In this document: positions 27,616 through 35,348 of the stretch, piece by piece | How the letters are laid out: every line of letters starts with the position of its first letter | How positions within the stretch are numbered: position 1 is the first letter of the stretch | From: Liminaster sp045576355 | GTDB taxonomy: Bacteria > Bacteroidota > Bacteroidia > Bacteroidales > UBA3663 | Direction of reading: 5' to 3' | NCBI GenBank assembly: GCA_045576355.1 | Contig: JAZNGG010000047.1 | Location: 15,975 to 79,974, forward strand | Length of the DNA stretch: 64,000 nucleotides | Program-made: the position numbers and the translations under genes | The notes under the pieces: generated by a model | The model's input: only the letters and a program-made list of their open reading frames with translations | Database searches by the model: none | Told to the model about the DNA's origin: nothing

Positions 27616-29055
27616 TCAGCAACGGCTCAACACCTCTTTGAGGAAATTCCAGAATCGTCCGACAGAGGGGATGAAGAGACGTTCGTCAGGAGAATGTACA
27701 CCTCTCATCGTTGGGCCAATACTTACCATGTCCATATCCGGATATTTGGTGAGGAAAAGACCACATTCCAAACCGGCATGGATCGCCATGATCTCGGGTT
27801 CTTCTTTAAAGAGATCCCGATATGCGCTCTGGCAAACTTTCATGATGGGGGATTGTGTGTTGGGTTTCCATCCGGGATAGCTGCTGCGGTGACAAACTTC
27901 AGCTCCAGCCAACTTGAAGACGGTCTCAACAGTGTTGGCAATATCGATCTTCTCACTTTCGACAGAACTGCGCTGACTGGTCTCCACGTTGATTACACCC
28001 GGTTCGGGCATCTTGACAGAAGCAAGGTTGGTAGAGGTTTCTACCAAGCCCGGCATCGAACGGCTCATGCCTACCACTCCGTGAGGACAAGCCTGCAATG
28101 CCTGCAAAAGTTGATGGGCTACGATTGTCTCGATGATGGTCTCCGGAGTATCCACAGACTCGATGGTCATCTTGAAACCTTTTTCGATGTCTCCTACTTC
28201 TCCCTCGATGGTGGCAATCAGACGATTGAGTGTGCACATCATGTCATCACGTTGTGCTGCCGGAATACCGAAGGTGGCAACCGCTTCACGGGCAATGGCA
28301 TTGCGGAGATTACCACCCTGAATGGAGGCAATGACTGCATCCGGGAGGGAGAGGAGGAAACGGGTCAGGATCTTGTTGGCATTGGCATGACCTAAATGAA
28401 TGTCGCCTCCGGAGTGTCCACCGAGCAAACCACTCACTTTAACCTCAGCATAGTAGAGGTTTTTGGGGGCAGGTGATGGGGTGTAACGGAAAGTGGCCAA
28501 TGTGTCCATGCCACCGGCACAACCGATGAAGATCTGATTTTCATCTTCTGAGTCTAAGTTGATCAGCGTCTTGCCGGTCATAAATCCGGCTTCCAAAGCA
28601 TTGGCTCCGCTCATGCCGGTCTCTTCATCATAAGTGAAGAGGGCTTCGAGTGGTCCATGTTCATAAGTGTCATCGATCAAGGCCGCCAAAGAGAGGGCTA
28701 CGCCGATGCCGTTATCTGCGCCGAGTGTTGTGCCACGAGCTTTGCACCAATCGTCATCGATGTAGGTTTCGATCGGGTCGTTGTCAAAATCGTGGGTGAT
28801 GTCACTGTTTTTCTCGCATACCATATCAATATGTCCCTGCATGACGATGGTCTGACAATTTTCACGACCGGGTGTTGCTGGTTTACGCATCAATACGTTG
28901 CCGGTGGTATCCACATGACACTCCAAACTGTGTTTTTGGGCGAAGTCGATGAGCCACTGACGAATCTTTTCTTCTTTTTTGCTCGGACGAGGCACTTGAG
29001 TGATCTCGTCAAAGATGCTCCAGACAATTTCCGGAGAGAGGTTTTTGATTTCCAT
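27616..29055 (-). CDS. pepD: Aminoacyl-histidine dipeptidase (M20C)
   Basis: This is a cytosolic metallo-dipeptidase of the PepD family that hydrolyses Xaa-His and other dipeptides. Its 479 residues are close to those of E. coli PepD. Metal and catalytic motifs seen are VMQGHIDMVCEK (His and Asp), GTTLGADNGIGVA (bridging Asp), TYDEETGMSGA (Glu pair), LINLDSEDENQIFIGCAGG, and AIHAGLECGLF near the end (His). A lid domain lies in the middle. It is divergent from the small membrane-protein gene. Confidence 0.95.
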   Translation of the reverse strand: MEIKNLSPEIVWSIFDEITQVPRPSKKEEKIRQWLIDFAQKHSLECHVDTTGNVLMRKPATPGRENCQTIVMQGHIDMVCEKNSDITHDFDNDPIETYIDDDWCKARGTTLGADNGIGVALSLAALIDDTYEHGPLEALFTYDEETGMSGANALEAGFMTGKTLINLDSEDENQIFIGCAGGMDTLATFRYTPSPAPKNLYYAEVKVSGLLGGHSGGDIHLGHANANKILTRFLLSLPDAVIASIQGGNLRNAIAREAVATFGIPAAQRDDMMCTLNRLIATIEGEVGDIEKGFKMTIESVDTPETIIETIVAHQLLQALQACPHGVVGMSRSMPGLVETSTNLASVKMPEPGVINVETSQRSSVESEKIDIANTVETVFKLAGAEVCHRSSYPGWKPNTQSPIMKVCQSAYRDLFKEEPEIMAIHAGLECGLFLTKYPDMDMVSIGPTMRGVHSPDERLFIPSVGRFWNFLKEVLSRC

Positions 29056-29208
29056 GATGAAGTTGAAATATTTAAAAAGGTTAAATATATGTCTGTTTGC
29101 TGTCGTTTTCTTAAATCTTAAGATGACGCATCGTCAATCTGTAGAGATAAGTTTATATTTGCAGCTACGAATACCTAATATATTTTCGCACAATAATAAA
29201 TTTTTTAT

Positions 29209-29216
29209 TATCTTTG
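29209..29216 (+). promoter_or_regulatory. -7 element for the small membrane protein and ompH-like gene
   Basis: TATCTTTG (29209-29216), with TTCG (29185-29188) 20 bp upstream as a weak -33 element. A second -7 match, TATATTTG at 29154-29161, lies upstream without a good partner. The leader from the nearer site would be about 45 nt. Confidence 0.6.
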
Positions 29217-29267
29217 CAGCGAAAATTCAGCGAAGATTACATATTCGGCGTAGCAAAAATAGTCATT

Positions 29268-29489
29268 ATGTGGTTAACTTTAGTATTTTCGATCATAATT
29301 CTGATAATATCTTTTGTTTTTTTAGCAATTAAGATGTTATTTTCGAAAAAAGGAACCTTTCCCAAGACTCATGTGAGCCAAAACAAGGCATTGCGAGATC
29401 GGGGGATTACTTGTGTACAGACACAAGATTTCGAGGAGCGGAATCGAGAGGGGCTTTATGGTAAAAACAATCACACTTCTCGCCGTTGA
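29268..29489 (+). CDS. Conserved small membrane protein
   Basis: This 73-residue protein starts at MWLTLVFSII. An upstream in-frame ATG at 29214 is rejected because it overlaps the -7 element. One membrane segment (about 3-25) is followed by a basic cytoplasmic tail with FPKTHVSQNKALRDRGITCV and QTQDFEERNR. Small proteins with one span and an Asn-Lys-x-Leu-Arg-x-Arg-Gly-Ile-x-Cys-Val/Ala pattern recur in Bacteroidales. No function is known to me. The ompH-like gene follows after 48 bp. Confidence 0.7.
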   Translation: MWLTLVFSIIILIISFVFLAIKMLFSKKGTFPKTHVSQNKALRDRGITCVQTQDFEERNREGLYGKNNHTSRR

Positions 29490-29537
29490 AGATAAGAAAC
29501 GTTTAACGACAAAATATAATTGAATCATATAATTATT

Positions 29538-30149
29538 ATGAAAAAACATTTTTCCTTAGTTTCAGCCTTTTTGGGCTTGTCTTGTGTTGCCCTTATCGGG
29601 TTTACATCTTGTGGCGAGAAAAAAAGTCAGATGCCGGTTCAGTCTTGTGCAATGTCTGCCATGACAGATTCTTGCCGTTTGCCTGTGGCATATATCAATG
29701 TGGACTCTTTGCTTTTAAATTATGATTTTGCAAAAGATCTTAATGAGGAGTTGATTACCAAAATGGAGGATGCTCGGACCAAACTTAACAGCAAGGCTCA
29801 GGCATTTGAGAAAGATTATGCCAATTTCCAGAAAAAGTTACAGAGCAATGGTTTCCTTTCCGAAGAACGAGCTCGCCAGGCAGCTGCTGCTTTGGAGAAA
29901 AAGAAAGTTGAACTTGATGAACTCAATGCAAAACTTCAGCAGGAGATGGCTCAGGAGCAGGCTCAGATGAATATCCGTCTTAACGACACTGTACGTGGTT
30001 ATTTGAAAGAGTATAACGCTGACCGCAAGTTTGAGTTGATTTTCTCTAACTCTATGTATGACAATATCCTCATCGACTTCCCCAAATATGACATTACAGC
30101 AGAAGTGTTAGAGGGTCTTAATGCACGTTACGCTGCAACCAAGAAATAA
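29538..30149 (+). CDS. OmpH/Skp-like periplasmic lipoprotein
   Basis: This is an OmpH/Skp-type chaperone-like protein that would hold outer-membrane proteins in the periplasm. I start it at 29538 rather than 29520 because the signal MKKHFSLVSAFL then ends at lipobox IGFTSC (Cys25). The mature part begins with the family motif LPVAYINVDSLLLNYDFAKDL and has a long charged coiled coil (about 65-145, rich in Lys, Glu, Gln and Ala). The tail EYNADRKFELIFSNS is also conserved. It has 203 residues. A lipid anchor is common in the Bacteroidales versions. Confidence 0.9.
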   Translation: MKKHFSLVSAFLGLSCVALIGFTSCGEKKSQMPVQSCAMSAMTDSCRLPVAYINVDSLLLNYDFAKDLNEELITKMEDARTKLNSKAQAFEKDYANFQKKLQSNGFLSEERARQAAAALEKKKVELDELNAKLQQEMAQEQAQMNIRLNDTVRGYLKEYNADRKFELIFSNSMYDNILIDFPKYDITAEVLEGLNARYAATKK

Positions 30150-30188
30150 ACATAGTTTAGACATATTCACAAGGACATTTTATAAAGC

Positions 30189-30226
30189 ACGATGGTGGGT
30201 CGATTGACTCACCATCGTCATTTTTT
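30189..30226 (+). terminator. Terminator after the ompH-like gene
   Basis: ACGATGGTG (30189-30197) pairs with CACCATCGT (30210-30218), with an inner GTC/GAC pair, followed closely by six T (30221-30226). Confidence 0.92.
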
Positions 30227-30240
30227 ACTCTACTAAAAAA

Positions 30241-30353
30241 CACAGCGTGCTGTGTCCCCTGACGGAGCACGCTGTGTCAGCCTTCATAGCGCACTGCGTT
30301 GCCCTACACAGCGTGCTGTGTTTGCTTGTTCAGCGCACTGCGTTCAGAGTGCT
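30241..30353. repeat. 22-bp array containing CACAGCGTGCTGTG palindromes
   Basis: Units begin AGCGTGCTGTGT, AGCACGCTGTGT or AGCGCACTGCGT at 30244, 30266, 30288, 30310 and 30332, exactly 22 bp apart. The other 10 bases of each unit are not conserved. CACAGCGTGCTGTG at 30241-30254 and 30307-30320 has 6-bp arms. A run of ATGGCn hexamers follows to about 30400. Confidence 0.9.
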
Positions 30354-30462
30354 GCGCCCTACTCTGGCGATGGCTATGGCAGATGGCAATGGCAATGGCT
30401 TGGAACTAGGATTAACAAACGAATTTTTGAGAGAAAAATGTTCGTGAGAGGAGCTATTTTTG

Positions 30463-30470
30463 TACCTTTG
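30463..30470 (+). promoter_or_regulatory. -7 element of the EamA transporter gene
   Basis: TACCTTTG (30463-30470) matches the -7 consensus. The -33 part is weak (TTCG at 30441-30444, 18 bp away). It overlaps the upstream in-frame ATG at 30460, which is why I place the coding start at 30505. Confidence 0.55.
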
Positions 30471-30504
30471 CACACGCAAAAGTAACAATAATCATCATAG
30501 ATTT

Positions 30505-31422
30505 ATGAATAAAGCGAAGATAAGTATATTCCAGCGACCAGTTTGGGTAGTGGTGTTTGCCCTTACGGCAGCGATGGCTTGGGGATGGGCATATCCTCTT
30601 ATCAAATTGGGATTCGGCGCTTTCGGGATAACCCAGGAGATGACCGGCAGTAAAATGCTTTTTGCCGGTATAAGGTTTGCCATTTCGGGATTGATCATTT
30701 TAGCCATAGCAGGGTGCTCCCGACGAAATTTTACCGTTGCTAAGCCACGTAATTGGTGGTATATACTCCTTTTTGCGTTGCTCAATACCACCCTGCATTA
30801 TGCCTGTTTCTATATAGGTCTTTCTCATAGCGAGGGGGCTCGTGCCGCTATCCTTAATTCTATGGGAGTCTTTTTATTAGTGCTTATGGCTTGTCTCTTT
30901 TTCAAAAGTGATAAACTGACAGGGCGGAAAATAATGGGGTGTATCATTGGCTTTGTCGGTATTCTCGCACTTAATATTGGAGGAGGCGAGAGTGGCCAGT
31001 TTACATTATTAGGAGACGGAATGATTATCCTCAATGCCCTATGTTCTGCCTTTGCAGGATTGATGACACGCGGTTTGCGAACACGAGTGGATGTATTTGT
31101 GGGGACGGGGTATAGTTTGGCTATAGGAGGGGTGTTATTGGTCGTTCCCGGTTTGATAATGGGTGGAACTTTGCCGTGGATTACTTCTGTCGGTGTGTTG
31201 ATTTTAGGATTGCTTATCTGTATCTCAACATTAGGCTTTGCGCTTTATAACAAACTATTGAGTTGTAATCCGGTCGGTAAGGTGGCAATTTTCAATTCGC
31301 TTATCCCTGTCGTAGGAGCTTTAACTTCTTGTCTTTGTCTTAATGAGCCTTTTTATTGGAAGTACCTCCTGGCCGCAGTCCTGGCTACACTCGGTATCTA
31401 TATCATTAATAAAGGGAAATAA
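30505..31422 (+). CDS. EamA (DMT) family inner-membrane transporter
   Basis: This drug/metabolite-type transporter has 305 residues from the start MNKAKISIF. About ten membrane segments form two EamA repeats. The first repeat has ALTAAMAWGWAYPLIKLGF and ends GFVGILALNIGG; the second begins near GDGMIILNALCSAFAGLMTR and ends LGIYIINKGK. The conserved HSEGARAAILNSMGVFLLVL segment occurs at the repeat junction. The substrate is unknown; relatives export metabolites or amino acids. It is a single gene with a bidirectional terminator behind it. Confidence 0.9.
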   Translation: MNKAKISIFQRPVWVVVFALTAAMAWGWAYPLIKLGFGAFGITQEMTGSKMLFAGIRFAISGLIILAIAGCSRRNFTVAKPRNWWYILLFALLNTTLHYACFYIGLSHSEGARAAILNSMGVFLLVLMACLFFKSDKLTGRKIMGCIIGFVGILALNIGGGESGQFTLLGDGMIILNALCSAFAGLMTRGLRTRVDVFVGTGYSLAIGGVLLVVPGLIMGGTLPWITSVGVLILGLLICISTLGFALYNKLLSCNPVGKVAIFNSLIPVVGALTSCLCLNEPFYWKYLLAAVLATLGIYIINKGK

Positions 31423-31447
31423 TACGTTGTTATTATTATATAAAAAA

Positions 31448-31501
31448 CGTCCATAAGAGAACTTGCTTTAGCAAAAGTAACTCTTATGGACGATAATTTT
31501 T
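31448..31501. terminator. Bidirectional terminator between eamA-like gene and oadB
   Basis: CGTCCATAAGAG (31448-31459) pairs perfectly with CTCTTATGGACG (31481-31492), 12 bp, with an inner TTGC/GCAA stem. A T-run follows on the plus strand and TTTTTT on the minus strand, serving both convergent genes. Confidence 0.92.
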
Positions 31502-31553
31502 GTTGTAAACAATGTTCGTATGTTGTTATTCTATATCGAACATAATCTGATCA

Positions 31554-32813
31554 TCAACTCAAGAACGAGATAAGTACACCTGCTGCAACAGCCGAACCAA
31601 TCACACCGGAAATATTGGATGACATACAATATTGCAAGATGTTATTCTTGGGATCTAATTTGGTTGCAATATCATTGGCTACGCGTGATGCCATGGGCAC
31701 AGCTGAGAGCCCACATGCTCCTACCAATGGATTGATTTTTTTCTTGGAGAAGCAGTTGAAAAGTTTTACTAATCCGATGCCACCGGCAATACTGATTGCA
31801 AACGCGAGGAAACCTCCGACTACGATACCAATAGTTTGCCAATTGAGGAAAGACTCTGCTGTCATCGTAGCTCCCACACAAAGACCGAGGAAAATGGTGG
31901 CAGCATTCATGATGGCATTAGCAGCTGCATCTGCTATGCGGCTTGTGTTGGTGCCAATCTCCTTGATCAAATTACCAAACATGAGCATGCCGATAAGTGA
32001 AACGGCTGACGGCACGATAAGTGCTACGAGGATAGTAACAAAGATAGGGAAGATGATTTTAGCAACACGAAGGTTTTTGATCTCTATTTTATTAGGATAG
32101 AGTTTTTCCTGCTGCTTCATGTTAATGAGCATCTCTTTCTTTGAGCAAGTCCATTTTGCCACGAGTGGAACGATAACCGGTACGAGTGCCATGTAACTAT
32201 AAGCTGCGATGGCAATAGGTCCGAGTAATTCTGGCGCTAACTTTGTAGTTGTGTAGATGGCTGTCGGACCATCAGCACCTCCGATGATGCCGAGTGATGC
32301 AGCTTGTTGTGGAGTAAATTGTCCACTTGCGATAGCTACAAGAATCACAGTGAAAATACCGACTTGGGCGGCAGCTCCAAAGATGGCAAGTTTCAAGTTG
32401 CGTAGCATGGGACCAAAGTCTGTCATGGCACCTACTCCCATGAAAATAATAGGAGGAAGGAATCCGGTCTTGATGAGGCCATAGTAGAGCATGTTCATGA
32501 GTCCCATCTCATGAGCAATATCGGGTAGAGACATCTCATAGATATTTTGACGAACTTGCTCTCCATGAGAGTTGATGAAAGTAACGAAACCTTCAGGGTC
32601 TGCTGCGATTACTCCCATCCCTCCACCAGGGAAATTAGCTAAAAGGACACCCATAGCAATGGGAATGAGGAGAAGAGGCTCAAATTCTTTTTTGATACCC
32701 AGGTACAATAATAACAGACCGAGGGCTATCATGACGAGAATATTCGGATTTTCAGCAATATTGCTGAAAGCGGTCATCTCATAAAGTTTATTTAATACTT
32801 CTGAAAAATTCAT
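31554..32813 (-). CDS. oadB: Oxaloacetate decarboxylase beta subunit, sodium pump
   Basis: This is the integral membrane subunit that couples decarboxylation of carboxybiotin to export of Na+. Its 419 residues contain about nine to eleven membrane segments. Family motifs are LYYGLIKTGFLPPIIFMGVGAM, the Na+ site region GIIGGADGPTAIYTTTKLAPEL, AIAAYSYMALVPVI, and the end YCMSSNISGVIGSAVAAGVLI. It lies 65 bp after oadA. The same family serves methylmalonyl-CoA and glutaconyl-CoA decarboxylases, but the linked alpha subunit favours oxaloacetate. Confidence 0.95.
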   Translation of the reverse strand: MNFSEVLNKLYEMTAFSNIAENPNILVMIALGLLLLYLGIKKEFEPLLLIPIAMGVLLANFPGGGMGVIAADPEGFVTFINSHGEQVRQNIYEMSLPDIAHEMGLMNMLYYGLIKTGFLPPIIFMGVGAMTDFGPMLRNLKLAIFGAAAQVGIFTVILVAIASGQFTPQQAASLGIIGGADGPTAIYTTTKLAPELLGPIAIAAYSYMALVPVIVPLVAKWTCSKKEMLINMKQQEKLYPNKIEIKNLRVAKIIFPIFVTILVALIVPSAVSLIGMLMFGNLIKEIGTNTSRIADAAANAIMNAATIFLGLCVGATMTAESFLNWQTIGIVVGGFLAFAISIAGGIGLVKLFNCFSKKKINPLVGACGLSAVPMASRVANDIATKLDPKNNILQYCMSSNISGVIGSAVAAGVLISFLS

Positions 32814-32878
32814 TGTTGTGATGTTTCTGAGTTCTTAGAATGTTTAATTGTGTTTCTCTCTTTCTTCAGAACTCTTTA

Positions 32879-34717
32879 TTATCCGATTTTGAAGAGAACA
32901 TCGTCTTCATAAACACTGCTTCCTATGGTAGCGCAGATGGCTGTAATTGTTCCGTCGCAATCTGCAGTAACAGCATTATAAGTCTTCATTGCCTCGATGT
33001 AGCCGAGGGTTTGTCCTTTTTTGACAACGTCTCCAACTTTAATGGCTGTTTCAGACGCATTCTTAACGAGGAAGAATTTACCTTCGAGCGGAGAGAGGAC
33101 ATCTGCCCCTTCTCCTGCAGGTGCTGCCGGAGCGGCAGAAGCCTGGGAGGGTGCTGCCTCTTTTCCATCGTTGGGAGCAATGCTTACGCTGTATTTCTCG
33201 CCATTAACCTCGATGGTAAGAGTTTGTGCCTTGATTTCTCCGGTAGCCTGATTCTTTGCGGCTTTCTTGGCTGCAAGATCTGCTTCGAAGTCTGCCTTGG
33301 CTTTGCCACTGCGATAGTTCTCATATTGAGGTTCGTGCATAGCATACTCAAATAGCTCTTCGTCATCTTGTCCGAAATCCCATCCTTTGTCTTGCATCTT
33401 CTGACGATATGTGTCGAGAGCATCCGGATAAGAGTCTTGCGGATTTTCGGTTACGAACTGACGACCTTGAGCCTCTGCCAATGCCTTGATCTCAGGAGCA
33501 ACTTCGCCCGGGAGTTTGCCGGATTTGCCAAGCACCATATTCCAAATGTCATCGGCTATGATGGACCAGCGCTCTTTACCTTTGAGCATCTGCATAACGT
33601 TCATAAGAGCCAAATTCTTTACATATTGGCTGAATGGAGTCACAAGCGGCGGATAGCCTACTTTAGGCCAAACGTATGCCACCTCATCAAAGAGTTTAAT
33701 CATCAAGTCTTCTTGAGTAATGGAGGGCTTGCCATTCTTTTCAAAATAGCGGTTGATGCTTTCGAGGTTGTCTGCCAAATCGTTCATCAGAGAACCCATC
33801 ATACCTCCGGGAAGACCCGGAGCAATGAGCAAGGAATTCATTAAGCGGTTACGCTGAGGGATATAGTATCCGAGGAAATCATCCATGAACTCCTGAGTGA
33901 GTGAACGAACTTTCATGTATGCCTCCATATTGATTTCCGGCACTTTGAATCCGGCATCCTTCAGCATGGCTTGTACGGCGAGAACATCCGGATGGCCGGT
34001 ACCCCATGAGAGAGGCTCCATCCCGACATCAACATAATCACAACCGGCCTTACATACCTCTAAGATTGAGGCCATGGCAAAACCGGGACCTGCATGAGAG
34101 TGATATTGTACGGGGATTTCTGGATGTTTGGTCTTGATATTTTTTACAATCTTGCCCAAAGATTCCGGACGACCGATGCCGGCCATGTCCTTAAGACAGA
34201 TTTCATCAGCACCGGCAGCGATAAGTACTTCGGCAAGGTTGGTATAATACTCTACAGTGTGAATAGGAGAGAATGTGATGCAGAGACAGCATTGTGAGAT
34301 CATGCCACCCTCATGAGCATAGCCAATGGAGGGGATGATGTTACGGGTGTCGTTAAGTCCACAGAATGTGCGGGCAATGTCTGTCCCTTGAACATGCTTT
34401 ACCTTATAGAATAATTTACGGACATCTGCAGGGACCGGATTCATGCGAATGCCATTCAATCCACGATCAAGCATGTGGGTCTGGATGCCGGCCTCACGGA
34501 ACGGACGTGTCCACTCGCGAACTGCTTTATTGGGGTTTTCTCCAAAAAGAAGGTTTACCTGTTCAAATCCACCACCATTAGTCTCCACTCGTGCAAAGCA
34601 ACCCATCTTGATAATTTCAGGAGCTACGCGAACTAACTGATCAACCCGCGGAACATACTTGCCTGCGGACTGCCACATGTCTCGATAGAGAAGACTGAAT
34701 TTTACCTCTTTAGCCAT
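32879..34717 (-). CDS. oadA: Oxaloacetate decarboxylase alpha subunit (biotin carboxyltransferase)
   Basis: This subunit transfers the carboxyl group of oxaloacetate to biotin. Its 612 residues comprise a TIM-barrel carboxyltransferase domain (about 1-300, with LLYRDMWQSAGKYV, GADEICLKDMAG and YHSHAGPGFAM), a conserved carboxylase domain (about 310-480), an Ala/Pro-rich linker (about 520-540), and a biotinyl domain with YIEAMKT, where K578 carries biotin. The linker AAPSQASAAPAAPAG is typical. It could act as PycB with a separate biotin carboxylase, but oadG and oadB flank it. The operon order is oadG, oadA, oadB. Confidence 0.95.
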   Translation of the reverse strand: MAKEVKFSLLYRDMWQSAGKYVPRVDQLVRVAPEIIKMGCFARVETNGGGFEQVNLLFGENPNKAVREWTRPFREAGIQTHMLDRGLNGIRMNPVPADVRKLFYKVKHVQGTDIARTFCGLNDTRNIIPSIGYAHEGGMISQCCLCITFSPIHTVEYYTNLAEVLIAAGADEICLKDMAGIGRPESLGKIVKNIKTKHPEIPVQYHSHAGPGFAMASILEVCKAGCDYVDVGMEPLSWGTGHPDVLAVQAMLKDAGFKVPEINMEAYMKVRSLTQEFMDDFLGYYIPQRNRLMNSLLIAPGLPGGMMGSLMNDLADNLESINRYFEKNGKPSITQEDLMIKLFDEVAYVWPKVGYPPLVTPFSQYVKNLALMNVMQMLKGKERWSIIADDIWNMVLGKSGKLPGEVAPEIKALAEAQGRQFVTENPQDSYPDALDTYRQKMQDKGWDFGQDDEELFEYAMHEPQYENYRSGKAKADFEADLAAKKAAKNQATGEIKAQTLTIEVNGEKYSVSIAPNDGKEAAPSQASAAPAAPAGEGADVLSPLEGKFFLVKNASETAIKVGDVVKKGQTLGYIEAMKTYNAVTADCDGTITAICATIGSSVYEDDVLFKIG

Positions 34718-34761
34718 AACAAATTAGGTTTATTGATTTATTATTATTTTTTTCTGTAAGA

Positions 34762-35022
34762 TTATTTTTTCTTGATATCCACGACTTTCATGCCGGGGGC
34801 TACTTGTGCCATAGCCTTACGGATGGCCTCTGCCACTTGTGGTTTGATCACCACCGGTGCCACTTGTGGGGCTTTTTTAGGTGCCTCTTCAGGCGCAAAC
34901 TTGTTGATGAGAATGATCATACCTTTACTGAGGTAGATGATCAGGATAAGAATGACAAACACCGTGCCCATACCTACGCACATGAGTAGGAGGGCTTGTT
35001 GCATTGGAGTCAAATTTTCCAT
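34762..35022 (-). CDS. oadG: Oxaloacetate decarboxylase gamma subunit
   Basis: This small subunit holds the alpha and beta subunits together at the membrane. It has 86 residues, with one N-terminal membrane segment (about 10-36, LLLMCVGMGTVFVILILIIY) and a soluble tail rich in Pro, Ala and Lys (PEEAPKKAPQVAPVV). It is first in the oad operon, 44 bp before oadA. Confidence 0.88.
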   Translation of the reverse strand: MENLTPMQQALLLMCVGMGTVFVILILIIYLSKGMIILINKFAPEEAPKKAPQVAPVVIKPQVAEAIRKAMAQVAPGMKVVDIKKK

Positions 35023-35348
35023 AGATTTAATATTTAATGTAATATTGCAGATTATACTTATTGGTTGTTTTTACGCATCCGGATAGAGATGACAAACAGA
35101 TTCCTTAATAATACGAAACTTACCTTGTGTATATCGATTGCGCGAAAACGCTACAAATTTACGAAAAAAAATAAATGGGTGTCCTCTTTTGGGAGCTTTT
35201 TTTATTAAGTATAACATATTTATGAGAGAATTGCGCAATATCTCTTTCCTAATCTGCACTTTTGGAATGGTAAACGAGAAACTTCATGGCTAAAATAATT
35301 AACCAAGTAATATAGTAAAAGATAGAGTATGGGGAGGATTTTTAGATT
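35023..35348. other. Intergenic region upstream of oadG
   Basis: On the minus strand a -7 match TAAATTTG (35161-35154) could start the oad transcript with a leader of about 125 nt; no -33 element is evident. The rest, to the stop of the TerB-like gene, shows no gene, repeat or terminator. Confidence 0.45.
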
